A DNA stretch of 64,000 nt from Deltaproteobacteria bacterium (GCA_040223695.1 JAVKFU010000019.1:124001-188000), one strand, 5' to 3'; counted from the stretch's first letter, positions 16,008-25,039 are shown. Translations and numbers: made by a program. Notes: a model not told the origin generated them from the letters alone.

Positions 16008-17567
16008 CTATTTGAAGAACTGATCTATGAAGATCATCAGTCTGCCCTGAACGGTCCATGGCGTTTCATCATAGTTAACTCTCTCAGGGTCGATATCGTT
16101 CGCAGCCAACGTATTAAGAGCCTGCGCTTCGAGCAAGGTCTCCAAGCTGTCGCCTGTGAAAACTACACCGCCGATAAGATCGAGGCTAACACCAGGATGT
16201 ATATGCCAGGTCAATGTACCTTCGACTTCTGTTCCCATGTAAGTATCGATACTGTCAACGCCCGGGAACGGATTGTCCGTTTCTTCGTTGAAAGCTACTA
16301 CAACCTGAGGTGTGAAGGAAATTTCGTCTATCAACTTAACCGTTCCCCACGCTCTGGCATAGTACGCGTTGAATACGCTGCTCTCAACCTGATAAATGTT
16401 CGGAATAATGTGTTTGAAAAGGAGATTGTCGAGATTATAAGCAGGGTTGAAGAATATAACACCACCCTCTATCTCATCAGTCGAAAGGTCATCACCTTTC
16501 GCCCAACCGAACTCTGCCCCTATCATTTTTATCGGCCAGCCCGGATAAACCTCGGCACGCGCCGCCCAGATGATGTTAGAAGCGTCTATATCGACATCCG
16601 GAGCGCCGTCAATCGCGATTTCACCCCAGGAACCCTGAATTTCTCCAACGAGTCTCCAGAGGTCTGTCTTAAGATCAAGCAGACCGGAATACAGAGTCAG
16701 CCTGTCAAGAGTAACACCCGACGTGAAGGCGCCTGCGTTCGGCGGCACGCCCGGGTCTGTCCCGTTGAAAGGAAAACTCGCGAAATTGGTCTGGTGAATG
16801 TAAGGGAATACATAACCGCCAAGGGTTAAGTTTACGCCCCCTACGTTAGGATGGTTGAAAATAAGAGCCGCTGCTCCACCGTCCCATCCGTCGCCCTGTG
16901 CCGTGACTACGCTGTTACCCTGCGTGAATCTGTCAGAGACAAATACGAAGGTAATAGAAGACTGCCCAGCGGCAAAGGATTTAAGATACAGGAATCTGTC
17001 AAGCACGAATCCGAGGTCGGAATAAGGATCCCAACCACCGTTTGCAAGAATACCAATACCCCAGTCAAAAGGCTGACGACCTACCCTCAGGAATCCGAGG
17101 TTGTGAGGCAGCACTATGTCTGCGTGCAGCATTCTTACATCGAAAAAGCCCGGATCGTCTATGGCAAGAGGCCCTGTCAGTATAGCACCTCTGAACCTGT
17201 CGCTGAAAGATAGACTTGAATTAACAACCGTGTTACGTCCTCCGAGCAGCTCGGTTGTCGATCCACCCCAAATGTTGTTGTCGAACACATTAAGCTGCGC
17301 CCTGATCGTAACCGCGTCACTGAGCACAAGCTGAGGGGTTAAACGCAGAGTGGTATCTGCGAAAAATATGGTGTCATCATTGTCGTTAAATCCGAGATCC
17401 TGTGCGTTCTGCCTAGTCAATGCAGATATAAAGGTAGCGTTCTGGATAAAACGCGCTCTAGTACGCATGTAACTCGGAAAACCGCCCAAGGTGAGCTCGA
17501 CTGCAGACGCCGGGACGGCCATAGAAAGAGCCAATAAAAACAAAATAAGCCATTTGGCTTTACTCAT
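16008..17567 (-). CDS. Predicted outer-membrane beta-barrel (porin-like) protein
   Basis: A 519-residue exported protein with a signal peptide (cleavage about AVPASA-V, residue 22) and a mature part of alternating polar/apolar strands typical of an outer-membrane barrel. It ends in an aromatic-rich strand (RLMIFIDQFFK). No named family motif is clear; it recalls large substrate-specific barrels such as the alginate-export type. A perfect TTGACA -35 box, a strong ribosome binding site (TAAGGAGGTAAGGAG) and a strong terminator suggest high expression, as expected of a major porin. It is monocistronic. Substrate unknown. Confidence 0.75.
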   Translation of the reverse strand: MSKAKWLILFLLALSMAVPASAVELTLGGFPSYMRTRARFIQNATFISALTRQNAQDLGFNDNDDTIFFADTTLRLTPQLVLSDAVTIRAQLNVFDNNIWGGSTTELLGGRNTVVNSSLSFSDRFRGAILTGPLAIDDPGFFDVRMLHADIVLPHNLGFLRVGRQPFDWGIGILANGGWDPYSDLGFVLDRFLYLKSFAAGQSSITFVFVSDRFTQGNSVVTAQGDGWDGGAAALIFNHPNVGGVNLTLGGYVFPYIHQTNFASFPFNGTDPGVPPNAGAFTSGVTLDRLTLYSGLLDLKTDLWRLVGEIQGSWGEIAIDGAPDVDIDASNIIWAARAEVYPGWPIKMIGAEFGWAKGDDLSTDEIEGGVIFFNPAYNLDNLLFKHIIPNIYQVESSVFNAYYARAWGTVKLIDEISFTPQVVVAFNEETDNPFPGVDSIDTYMGTEVEGTLTWHIHPGVSLDLIGGVVFTGDSLETLLEAQALNTLAANDIDPERVNYDETPWTVQGRLMIFIDQFFK

Positions 17568-17574
17568 CTCTCCT

Positions 17575-17595
17575 TACCTCCTTAGATTTATTTTT
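17575..17595 (-). promoter_or_regulatory. Strong ribosome binding leader identical to that at 9586-9606
   Basis: On the minus strand an A/T-rich stretch leads into TAAGGAGGTA ahead of the porin ATG. All 21 bases are the same as in front of the small exported protein of the tRNA island. Confidence 0.6.
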
Positions 17596-17609
17596 AAAGT
17601 TCTGAGCTT

Positions 17610-17638
17610 ACTTTATATAAATTAAAATCTTTTGTCAA
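17610..17638 (-). promoter_or_regulatory. Sigma70-type promoter of the porin gene
   Basis: On the minus strand a perfect -35 TTGACA (17638-17633) is followed after 17 bp by TAAAGT (17615-17610) in a very AT-rich region. The porin ATG is about 36 bases beyond the predicted start. Confidence 0.65.
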
Positions 17639-17847
17639 GAGGTTTTTTCTACCTGCATAGCTCAGCCTCTCGACTTCTCTCTCCGATTTACACATTCTAT
17701 CACAGTTTGTTTAAAAATCCAGTTCTAATTTGAAAAAACAGCAAATTTTCATCAAAGAATGCAAATCCGATTTTGCTCCTCCATAAATGCATTCTTAATC
17801 CTAATTTTATACCAAATTATCAATTAGTCACTATATTTCCTTAATTT

Positions 17848-18339
17848 AAGATAAAATTTTTGGTTATCTCCGATATACACGCAAACCGGCACGCGCTCCA
17901 CGCGGATTTGGAAAAGGAAGCTCGCGACGGTCTTATTTCTGCCGGTGACGCTGTGGATTTCGGTCCCGACCCGAATAACTGCATAGGATTCCTCATCAAT
18001 TCATCGCAAAAGCGGTTTTGGAGGTTAACTCCGCGATTACGACTCGAGGGCGTCTTACGCGCTAGGCAAGGACGGAGAAGCCTACATAATAAGGTAAGCT
18101 ACGATATAGAAAAAACAGTGAAGGACATTGAAAAAAGCACCCTCCCGTATGAAGCAAAGGGCAGGCCGATTTCTATACTTGTCGCGGGGGCGGTTATAAC
18201 CCAAACAATACATCAGACAAATCTTCACAGACCCGGGCTTTTCTCACCCAGCCACAACTACATTATTACAATCTCCGGACACATCCGTTTTCAAGAGAAC
18301 CAAGGAAAACGCATTTACCTTAATAATGTGTGTTTTTAA
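17848..18339 (+). pseudogene. Decayed calcineurin-like metallophosphoesterase (YfcE/MJ0936 type)
   Basis: The start of the frame gives KIKFLVISDIHANRHALHAD and then AGDAVDFGPDPNNCI. This is the metal-binding N terminus of a YfcE-like phosphoesterase (DxH and GD.v.yGPdP.eCi). The first metal motif is present, but the central NHD and GHTH blocks are missing. After about nt 18005 the sequence jumps to C-terminal family sequence: another frame reads DYDSRASYALGKDGEAYIIR and the original frame resumes with VSYDIEKTVKDIEKSTLP. The gene therefore has a large internal deletion and at least one frameshift. No ATG is found at the expected start. A non-functional remnant is the best reading. Confidence 0.75.
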
Positions 18340-18454
18340 TAAATACAGTATTGCAGAGTCCGGAATTTGAGAGTTAGACCATATATAAGGAGATAAGCGG
18401 ATTAATTATATCTATATTTTACCGCCATCGGGGAAACAACCGGCGTATAAATTG

Positions 18455-18491
18455 AAACCCGGCGCTCGAGATTACCTCAAGCGCCGGGTTT
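18455..18491 (-). terminator. Strong hairpin downstream of the OprP-type porin
   Basis: A perfect 12-bp stem, AAACCCGGCGCT (18455-18466) with AGCGCCGGGTTT (18480-18491), encloses a 13-base loop. It lies about 85 nt after the stop of the leftward porin gene. The minus-strand tail (CAATTTATA) is only moderately T-rich, so termination is likely but not certain. Confidence 0.7.
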
Positions 18492-18573
18492 CGGAGGTTT
18501 CGGAGCCGGAATAAAAGGGAGATGATCTTATTTAATCTAACTCATAACAAAATGCACTTCAGAGCCGACTTTC

Positions 18574-19962
18574 CTAGAAGTAGGCCTGCAACTGGGCCCT
18601 GAATTGATTTTCATCTACATCAGGCGCTCCCTCGGTAAACTCATTTCTTATAAACGAATAATCAAGCTGTATCTTCCATCTGTGGTCATGGGAAATGTAG
18701 TAATTGAGGCCGGGAGTAACAGCCCATTTCGTATCTCTCACGCTTCCGACATCCGGAGGAAGAACGCCGCTCGAAGTATCGTAGTCTATCCAGGAGAATC
18801 TTCCGGCGATTTCAACCGTCCTGGGCAGTACGAAAACACCCGCCTGGGCGTTGAAGCCCTGGTCATAGGCAGTGTCCTGAGCGATTCCTGTCTGATCCGG
18901 GTCTATCCACCTGCCGTAGTACGAGCCCTGTACGTTGAATACGGGCATTTTGAAGTTTATGTCGCCAGTTGCTGTTATATAATCGGCTCTGATCAAACCC
19001 AGCTCAGCCATCCTGTCACATGTGTCGTTATCCGGCGATTTTCTATCGCAGTTGAGTCCGGGCAGCACGGCTGCGCCGCCGCCGATCGTAATCGTCGGTG
19101 ACTTGGCAAAATTCGGAACGATCTCATAAGCTTCGCCGGTAGCGTATGAACTATTGGCCTTGAATTTTTTACCTTCTCCGCCCCAGCCGAACTGGAGCCT
19201 TCCCGCGTAGAGAAGGTTGCTGTCATTACTGAAGCCGTTTCTGCCGTCGCCGTTGAACACACCGCCTGAATACGAGAAGTTGTACTGCGGTCCGAACCCG
19301 CCCAATAATACGGCGCCGCGGTCTCTTCCCAGGCCGAACTCATCGTTTATGATAGACCTGTCGACAAACTGAAGGGCGGAAGATGAATTTAGTTCATCCC
19401 TGCCGAAGGGAACCTTGAACTGGCCTACCCTCGGAGCGATATTATTATCATACGCGACTGTGAAGTACATATCTCTCAGGGATGCGGAACCCTCAACCCC
19501 AAACTGAACGTAGTAAAGGAACCATGGTTTAAACGCGTGTCCGTCCCATATAAACCTGAGCCTTCTTACCTCGAAATTAGTACTTGTTTCAGGATCCCTG
19601 TCATCCTCATCTTCTACGGTCAGCCTGAACTGGCCTCTGATCCTGAACCTCATTTTAAAGTTCCCGTTATCGGACTGAAAGGTCAGACCTTTATCGTACT
19701 TGGCCATGAACTTCTGATACCAGGCGTCCCTGTTCTCTTCCTCTATTTCAACTATCCTTTCCTTATCCGCCTCCCTGGCTGTCTCTAGCATTTCAACCTT
19801 ACGCTGGAGCTGCTCGATCTGCTGCTGACTCTGCCGCTGTATAGCATCGATCTGCTTCTTTAAAGCCTCGATATCCTGCTTAGTCGACTGCGCCCCGGCG
19901 TCCATGCCTGAAAACGGCAAAACGACCGCTGCAATTAAAAGCAATTTCAATAGCGCTTTCAT
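18574..19962 (-). CDS. Phosphate-selective porin (OprO/OprP family)
   Basis: Outer-membrane barrel that admits phosphate or polyphosphate. A signal peptide (to about residue 25, DAGAQS) is followed by a coiled coil rich in Gln/Glu (residues 28-75), the usual trimerising N-terminal helix of this family. A barrel with FEVRRLRFIWDG and GQFKVPFGRDELNSS, typical Porin_O_P sequences, follows. The protein ends in the strand RAQLQAYF, with the terminal Phe needed for BAM insertion. The gene is divergent from phoB-phoR, and a four-unit Pho box overlaps its promoter, so it should be induced by phosphate starvation. A ribosome binding site (AAAGGAGGAAAG) precedes the ATG. Confidence 0.88.
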   Translation of the reverse strand: MKALLKLLLIAAVVLPFSGMDAGAQSTKQDIEALKKQIDAIQRQSQQQIEQLQRKVEMLETAREADKERIVEIEEENRDAWYQKFMAKYDKGLTFQSDNGNFKMRFRIRGQFRLTVEDEDDRDPETSTNFEVRRLRFIWDGHAFKPWFLYYVQFGVEGSASLRDMYFTVAYDNNIAPRVGQFKVPFGRDELNSSSALQFVDRSIINDEFGLGRDRGAVLLGGFGPQYNFSYSGGVFNGDGRNGFSNDSNLLYAGRLQFGWGGEGKKFKANSSYATGEAYEIVPNFAKSPTITIGGGAAVLPGLNCDRKSPDNDTCDRMAELGLIRADYITATGDINFKMPVFNVQGSYYGRWIDPDQTGIAQDTAYDQGFNAQAGVFVLPRTVEIAGRFSWIDYDTSSGVLPPDVGSVRDTKWAVTPGLNYYISHDHRWKIQLDYSFIRNEFTEGAPDVDENQFRAQLQAYF

Positions 19963-20001
19963 CTCTCGACTTTCCTCCTTTAAAAGTAGATTTGTGCGAA
20001 G

Positions 20002-20056
20002 AATATAAAAGAGGGCCGTTAATTTGATGTGAAATTGATGTTAAGATTCGATTAAG
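20002..20056 (-). promoter_or_regulatory. Predicted Pho box and -10 element of the OprP-type porin
   Basis: Read on the minus strand, four 8-base units recur every 11 bases: CTTAATCG (20056-20049), CTTAACAT (20045-20038), TTTCACAT (20034-20027) and ATTAACGG (20023-20016). This is the direct-repeat geometry and approximate consensus (PyTTAAPyPyT/A) of PhoB/PhoP sites. A TATATT -10 box (20007-20002) stands 8 bases after the last unit, so the repeats replace the -35 box, as in PhoB class II promoters. The site lies between the porin and phoB and could act on both. Confidence 0.72.
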
Positions 20057-20128
20057 CGCAGGCGGACGTTATTGCAAGACTGGACCTATGAATTACATTA
20101 TAGGTAAACTTTTCAAAAGGTTGGGCGT

Positions 20129-20818
20129 ATGACGGAAAAATTAATCACAATAGTCGATGATGAGGAAGACATCGTCAAGCTTGTGGGTCATCACCTCAAA
20201 AGAGAGGGATTTAAGGTAAAGGAGTTTCACAACGGCAGGGACTTTCTTTCCTACATAGAATCAGTGGCCCCTGACCTCGCGGTACTCGACATAATGCTTC
20301 CCGGCATAGACGGTCTGGAGATCTGCAGAATATTGAAAAACAAGACGAGCACGTCGCAGGTGCCTATAATCATGCTGACCGCAAAAGCAAGTGAGGCGGA
20401 TGTGGTGGTGGGACTCGAACTCGGAGCCGACGACTACATAGTGAAGCCCTTCAGCCCGCGGGAGCTGGTAGCCAGGGTAAAAACCGTACTGAGAAGGACC
20501 GGCGTTAAGGATTCGGATAATAGCGTTATCAAAATCGGCCCGCTCTCTATAAACACCGAAAAATACGAAGTTACCGTGAACGACGGCAAGGTTCTTCTAA
20601 CCACAACGGAGTTCAAGATACTGGAAGTGCTCACCGAGGGTAAGGGCAGGGTCTTTACGAGAGATCAGCTTTTAAAAAAGAAAAGGCTTTGGGGAGACGA
20701 TAAACTGGTGTACGACAGGACAATCGACGTTCATATTAAAAACCTAAGGGAAAAACTGGGGGCCGCGGGCAATATGGTTAAAACCGTAAGAAGCATAGGA
20801 TATAAATTAGAAGAGTAG
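20129..20818 (+). CDS. phoB: Phosphate-regulon response regulator (PhoB/OmpR family)
   Basis: A 229-residue two-domain response regulator. The receiver domain has the acidic pair DDEED (residues 10-14), the phosphorylation Asp in LAVLDIMLPG (about residue 53), MLTAK and the Lys in YIVKPFSPREL. The C-terminal winged helix has LTTTEFKILEVL and YDRTIDVHIKNLREKLG, typical of PhoB-type DNA binding. It is followed 7 nt later by its histidine kinase, and stands opposite a phosphate-type porin with a Pho box, which supports phoB rather than another OmpR paralogue. Confidence 0.88.
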   Translation: MTEKLITIVDDEEDIVKLVGHHLKREGFKVKEFHNGRDFLSYIESVAPDLAVLDIMLPGIDGLEICRILKNKTSTSQVPIIMLTAKASEADVVVGLELGADDYIVKPFSPRELVARVKTVLRRTGVKDSDNSVIKIGPLSINTEKYEVTVNDGKVLLTTTEFKILEVLTEGKGRVFTRDQLLKKKRLWGDDKLVYDRTIDVHIKNLREKLGAAGNMVKTVRSIGYKLEE

Positions 20819-20825
20819 GAAACTC

Positions 20826-22595
20826 TTGAGCATATTTTGGAAAAATTTCATCTCCAGTTTTTTAATCATATTCCTTGTATTGTTTCTATTCACGTTCCTC
20901 GTAATAGGGGAGCTGAAAAATTACGATAAAGCACTCACCAAAGAAAGCCTTCTCACTACAGCCAACCTCGTAATCGAAGTCCTCAAGCCCTTGCTGGAAA
21001 AAGAAAACCAGGAGCAAATACAGAAAATAGTATCCGAGCTGGGCGGCAAGACCGGGGTCAGAATCACCGTAGTAGCCAAAAACGGGGTTGTTTTGGGAGA
21101 TTCCGGCAAAAATCCCGACGACATGGAGAATCATTCGGACAGGCCGGAAATAGTAGAGGCCATAGACAAGGATGTTGGGGAGAGCGTACGATACAGCACG
21201 ACCCTGGAGAAGGAGATGTTCTACGTTGCCGTGGCTTTCAGTGACAAGAGCGGTAACGTGATTTCGGTTATCCGGACATCACTTCCCCTGAGCTTCATTC
21301 AAAGCGCCCTGTTGCCGATCGAAAGGAAGGTAATTTATCTGGGGGCCCTTTTGACGGTGATTGCGCTGCTGCTCTCCCTGGCTATGTCCAAAACCATTAC
21401 CAGCTCGCTCAAGGGAATAATCAACGCCTCCGAGGAGCTTGCCAGGGGGAATTTGAACGTAGCTATTCCGGTTACGAAAAGCAAAGGGGAAATACCAAAA
21501 ATCAGCCTTGCGCTGAACCAGATGGCCAGGAAGCTGAACGAGCTTTTCAAGCAGCTATCCAGGGAAAAGAACCAGCTCGAAGCGGTGCTGAGCGCAATGA
21601 GCGAAGGGGTCATGGTAGTCTCCTACCGGGGCAATGTGATAATTATAAACAAGGCTCTGAAGAAGATGTTCGGCCTGAAGGACGATCCGACCGCTAAGCC
21701 CTATTGGGAAATATTGAGAAACAGAGAGCTGACAAAGCTCGTAGAGGGAGTCCTGCAAAACTGGAAGCCCGACAACGGGGAAATCTTCTACCTCTACCCG
21801 GACGAGAGGCACTATTTTGTAAACGTGATCCCGCTTGATTCCCCGGAGAGGGAAATCATCGTTGTGATGTTTGATATCACCGACTTTAAAAGGCTGGAAA
21901 AAATCAAGGCTGATTTCATCGCGAATGTATCCCACGAGCTCAGGACCCCGCTCACCGCCATAAAAGGATACACCGAAACACTCGAGGAAGAAGCATATGA
22001 AAGCCCCGAGGATCAGAAACATTTCCTAAGTATCATAAAACGCCATACCGACAGGCTGATCAACATAGTATCCGACCTGCTGGTACTGTCCGAGGTTGAA
22101 AGCGGGGATTCTCTTTCCAGAGAAAACACAAACGGTAATTGGGAGGACATCGATATAAACGAGGTGATAGTGTCCTCGCTCGAAGCGCTTAGAGCGCAGG
22201 CCGCGGAAAAGGGTCTCGAAGTATCGTTCGACGCGGAAAGGGATGACAACATTATTAAGGGTAACAAATTCCTGCTGGAGCAGATGTTTATTAACCTGAT
22301 CGATAACGCCGTGAAATATACGCCGGAAAACGGCAAGGTCGGAATCCGTATCTCAAAACCGGACTCCGGGATACTGATAGAAATTTACGATACGGGCATC
22401 GGGATCGCCAAGGAACAACTGCCCAGAATATTCGAACGGTTTTACAGGGTGGACAAGACCCGGTCGAGAAACCTCGGGGGCACCGGACTCGGATTGAGTA
22501 TCGTAAAACATATAGTCATAATGCACGGCGGCAGAATCGACGTTCAAAGCGAAGAGGGGAAGGGAAGCAGGTTCAGCATAACTCTGCCCGGTTAG
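20826..22595 (+). CDS. phoR: Phosphate-regulon sensor histidine kinase (PhoR-like)
   Basis: Membrane sensor kinase of 589 residues. An N-terminal helix (residues 5-28), a periplasmic sensor domain (about 29-160) and a second helix (about 165-187) precede a HAMP domain and a PAS domain (about 255-350). The HisKA helix has the phospho-accepting His in NVSHELRTPLTAIKGY, and the ATPase domain has N (LIDNAVKYTPENG), G1 (DTGIGI) and G2 (GGTGLGLSIV) boxes. Unlike the short PhoR of E. coli it has a full extracytoplasmic domain, the form common in Gram-positive bacteria and deltaproteobacteria. The start is TTG at 20826 with AGGA upstream. It forms an operon with phoB. Confidence 0.87.
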   Translation: MSIFWKNFISSFLIIFLVLFLFTFLVIGELKNYDKALTKESLLTTANLVIEVLKPLLEKENQEQIQKIVSELGGKTGVRITVVAKNGVVLGDSGKNPDDMENHSDRPEIVEAIDKDVGESVRYSTTLEKEMFYVAVAFSDKSGNVISVIRTSLPLSFIQSALLPIERKVIYLGALLTVIALLLSLAMSKTITSSLKGIINASEELARGNLNVAIPVTKSKGEIPKISLALNQMARKLNELFKQLSREKNQLEAVLSAMSEGVMVVSYRGNVIIINKALKKMFGLKDDPTAKPYWEILRNRELTKLVEGVLQNWKPDNGEIFYLYPDERHYFVNVIPLDSPEREIIVVMFDITDFKRLEKIKADFIANVSHELRTPLTAIKGYTETLEEEAYESPEDQKHFLSIIKRHTDRLINIVSDLLVLSEVESGDSLSRENTNGNWEDIDINEVIVSSLEALRAQAAEKGLEVSFDAERDDNIIKGNKFLLEQMFINLIDNAVKYTPENGKVGIRISKPDSGILIEIYDTGIGIAKEQLPRIFERFYRVDKTRSRNLGGTGLGLSIVKHIVIMHGGRIDVQSEEGKGSRFSITLPG

Positions 22596-22745
22596 ACACA
22601 TAACATCGATAGAGGTTGTGACTTACTTACGTTTAAGAATCAGGTTTGGAAGGCGGCGCTTATTTTTTATAACCAATTTTTCAACTAAAATTAATATAAG
22701 GTGTAATCCGCCGAAATTTAAATCCGGAAGCGGATCACGGAAAGC

Positions 22746-23834
22746 TCAGTCGCCCGTTATCCCGACCGGGTAGGAACCCAATATTTTCAGATAAACACAT
22801 TTCTTTGCCACCTTCGCAAGCAGGCTCTTTACGACCCTGTCCCCTCTGTGTCCTTCGAAATCGACGAAAAACAGGTATTCCCAGGGCCTCTCCTTCGAGG
22901 GCCTGGACTCGATCTTCGTAAGATTTATCCCGGCCAGGGCAAAAGGCTGAAAAAATGATTTCTGAAGCTCCCCCGGCTTATCCTTTAACGAAAAGACGAT
23001 CGAAGTCCTGTCCTCACCCGTCCGCTCGCTCTTCCTGTTTCCAATTACAAGGAATCTCGTGGTGTTCCAATTGTTGTCCTGAATATTTTTTTCAACCGTC
23101 TTTAAATTATATATCGCAGCGGAATGCTCACTGGCAACTGCACCTATCCTCTTGTCCCGTGACGCGAGTCTCGCCGCCTCGGCAGTGCTCGCGGTCTCCC
23201 TGAACTCAATATCTCTCAAACTCTTATTCAGCCACTTCCCGCACTGAGCAAGCGCCTGCGGGTGAGAAGCGACGATCTTGATATCCCGAATGTCTCCCGT
23301 TTTGGACAGAAAAAAATGATTTATTCTCTCGAAGAGCTCGGAAGAAACGGTAAGAGGCGAGGCGGAAAGTAAATCGAGCACTATCCCTACAGAGCCCTCG
23401 ATGGAATTTTCAACGGGCACGATTCCCAAAGAAGCCCTGCCGTTTTCCACTTCCTCAAATACTTCTTTGAAGCTTCCCTGCGGGAGAAGCTCCGAGGAAC
23501 CGCCGAATTCATGAAACGCCGCCTGATGAGAAAAACTTCCTTCAGGCCCCAGATAAGCTATCTTGAGGGGATGCTGGAGCGCGCGGCAGGCGGAGATGAT
23601 TTCCCTGTACACGCTGACTACGGAATCATGCGACAGGGGGCCCGTATTAATATCCGTCAGCTTTCTTTCGATCTCCCTTTCACGAGCAGGGTCGTAAACG
23701 CCTACCAGATTTTCCTTCTTAAGCTCCCTTATTCCAAGCGCGACTTTAGCGCGTTCGTTCAGCAGTTCAAGTATCTCACGGTCGAGAGTATCGATTTTCT
23801 TTCTTAGTTTTTCGAGATTGTCCGAGGAGCCCAT
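22746..23834 (-). CDS. pheA: Bifunctional chorismate mutase / prephenate dehydratase (P-protein)
   Basis: Makes phenylpyruvate from chorismate in two steps for phenylalanine synthesis. The N-terminal AroQ-type mutase helix runs LEKLRKKIDTLDREILELLN to about residue 90. The prephenate dehydratase domain begins IAYLGPEGSFSHQAA and contains the catalytic NWNTTRFLVIG motif. The C-terminal ACT domain (about residues 280-358) has DKPGELQKSFFQPFA and the ESRPS.ERPWEYLFFVD phenylalanine-binding stretch, which suggests feedback inhibition. Length (362) fits the fused enzyme. It is convergent with phoR and monocistronic; no attenuator leader peptide was evident upstream. Confidence 0.95.
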   Translation of the reverse strand: MGSSDNLEKLRKKIDTLDREILELLNERAKVALGIRELKKENLVGVYDPAREREIERKLTDINTGPLSHDSVVSVYREIISACRALQHPLKIAYLGPEGSFSHQAAFHEFGGSSELLPQGSFKEVFEEVENGRASLGIVPVENSIEGSVGIVLDLLSASPLTVSSELFERINHFFLSKTGDIRDIKIVASHPQALAQCGKWLNKSLRDIEFRETASTAEAARLASRDKRIGAVASEHSAAIYNLKTVEKNIQDNNWNTTRFLVIGNRKSERTGEDRTSIVFSLKDKPGELQKSFFQPFALAGINLTKIESRPSKERPWEYLFFVDFEGHRGDRVVKSLLAKVAKKCVYLKILGSYPVGITGD

Positions 23835-23961
23835 GCTTTATTTAACGAAGCGGTTTGAGGACAATGATAGCAACAGGGTAAATATATGTCAAATGCAGGC
23901 GGAGTGTAAGTAAGAGAGCCCAAAAACAGAAAAAATCCGAGAGGGCGTAATGCAATGCATT

Positions 23962-24489
23962 CTATAATTCCCTCCGCTCGACGTCCGAATCCAGTAAAGC
24001 GGCCTTTTCAAGCACGGATTTTTTTACGAAAATCGGGGAATTCATCCTCGACGCGAGCGCTATGGCGTCGCTCGGGCGGGCGTCTATCCTGGAGACCTCG
24101 CCGTTTACCGACACTTCGATCTGCGCATAATAGACCTGGTCGCGGAGATCGGTTATGACAATTCTCTTTATATTCCCCTTCATGGTCCTGATCAGCGCGG
24201 CCACCATATCGTAAGTGAGCGGACGGGGCGGTATCATTCCCGAAATTCCTATCTCTATAGACCTCGCCTCACAGAGTCCAATCCAGATCGGAACGATTCT
24301 TTCCCCTTTTTGGTCGGAAAGAAGCACTACCGGAGTCTGAGTGAGCTGATCAAAACCCAGCCCCTGGATTTCCATTTTCTCATCCGTGTTATCATCTTTC
24401 GTTTCGCCAAGGACACTGGAAGAAAGAAATAAAAAAACCGGAGCAGCCAAAACCGAAGCTATAAATAAAGATATAGTTAACGCCCTCAT
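23962..24489 (-). CDS. Bifunctional nuclease (BFN) domain protein with signal peptide
   Basis: A BFN-domain (DUF151) protein. Related proteins degrade RNA and DNA, although the biochemical evidence comes mainly from plants and thermophile structures. The core reads VVLLSDQKGERIVPIWIGLCEA, RPLTYDMVAALI and SRIDARPSDAIALASRMNSP, the conserved family blocks. An N-terminal hydrophobic segment (ISLFIASVLAAPVFLFL) suggests export or membrane anchoring, whereas most BFN proteins are cytoplasmic. I chose the ATG at 24489, since GGAGGT lies 8 bases upstream; the ATG at 24504 would overlap that ribosome binding site. It stands alone. Confidence 0.82.
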   Translation of the reverse strand: MRALTISLFIASVLAAPVFLFLSSSVLGETKDDNTDEKMEIQGLGFDQLTQTPVVLLSDQKGERIVPIWIGLCEARSIEIGISGMIPPRPLTYDMVAALIRTMKGNIKRIVITDLRDQVYYAQIEVSVNGEVSRIDARPSDAIALASRMNSPIFVKKSVLEKAALLDSDVERREL

Positions 24490-24772
24490 ATTGAATACCT
24501 CCATCAGAGAAGCTTATCACAACCATATGAAAATCCCCACCGGAATCCCTACAAGCACACTCCCGCAGATGAATTAACCCCTGTCCCGAATTTAATGAAA
24601 TAGTTTCTGTAAATACAGCGGAAAGCAGAAACCGTCCGCTATCGAACACTTGGTTGTTTAATCGGGAAGAGCGGGGGGCGGTATTTTAAGAAGCGAGCTT
24701 TATATTATTGCCTCGGGTAATACAAGCGGATGATAAATCCGTACTAGGGGTATGGGATCTCACGCCGGGTGA
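24490..24772. other. Intergenic stretch between the cupin and BFN genes
   Basis: Holds the ribosome binding site of the BFN gene and presumably its promoter. No other gene or clear repeat was recognised in these 283 bases. Confidence 0.4.
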
Positions 24773-25039
24773 CTATTTTTCCCCGATCATGTATCTGCAG
24801 CCCCGAGGGCCTATCTTTGCCGAATGGACCGAACCCGCCGGCACATCGAATCTGTCCCCCGTCGCGTATGTGCGTGTTTCACCCTCGGAAGTTACTGTGA
24901 TTTCCCCGTCCAGCACCATGTGAGCCGTTATGCCCGGGTGGGTATGATCAGGGTAGAAGGCGCCGGGGCTGTCCCGATGGACGAAAATGCCCGAAAATCC
25001 TTCGTTCAAGAGCTGCTTTTCCAGTTCCTCTTCATTCAT
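24773..25039 (-). CDS. Small single-domain cupin protein
   Basis: An 88-residue all-beta cupin. Motif 1 appears as YPDHTHPGITAHMVLDGEITV (His-x-His and the later His give metal ligands) and motif 2 as GDRFDVPAGSVHSAKIG with the last His. Such small proteins bind a metal and serve as isomerases, dioxygenases or ligand sensors. The function cannot be told from sequence. It lies 67 nt before gspN, in the same direction, but its product has no obvious link with secretion. Confidence 0.8.
   Translation of the reverse strand: MNEEELEKQLLNEGFSGIFVHRDSPGAFYPDHTHPGITAHMVLDGEITVTSEGETRTYATGDRFDVPAGSVHSAKIGPRGCRYMIGEK

Noticed and set aside
15996-16829. Long plus-strand ORF opposite the porin
   Set aside because: Composition and lack of motifs mark it as a shadow of the porin, whose strand has promoter, ribosome site and terminator.
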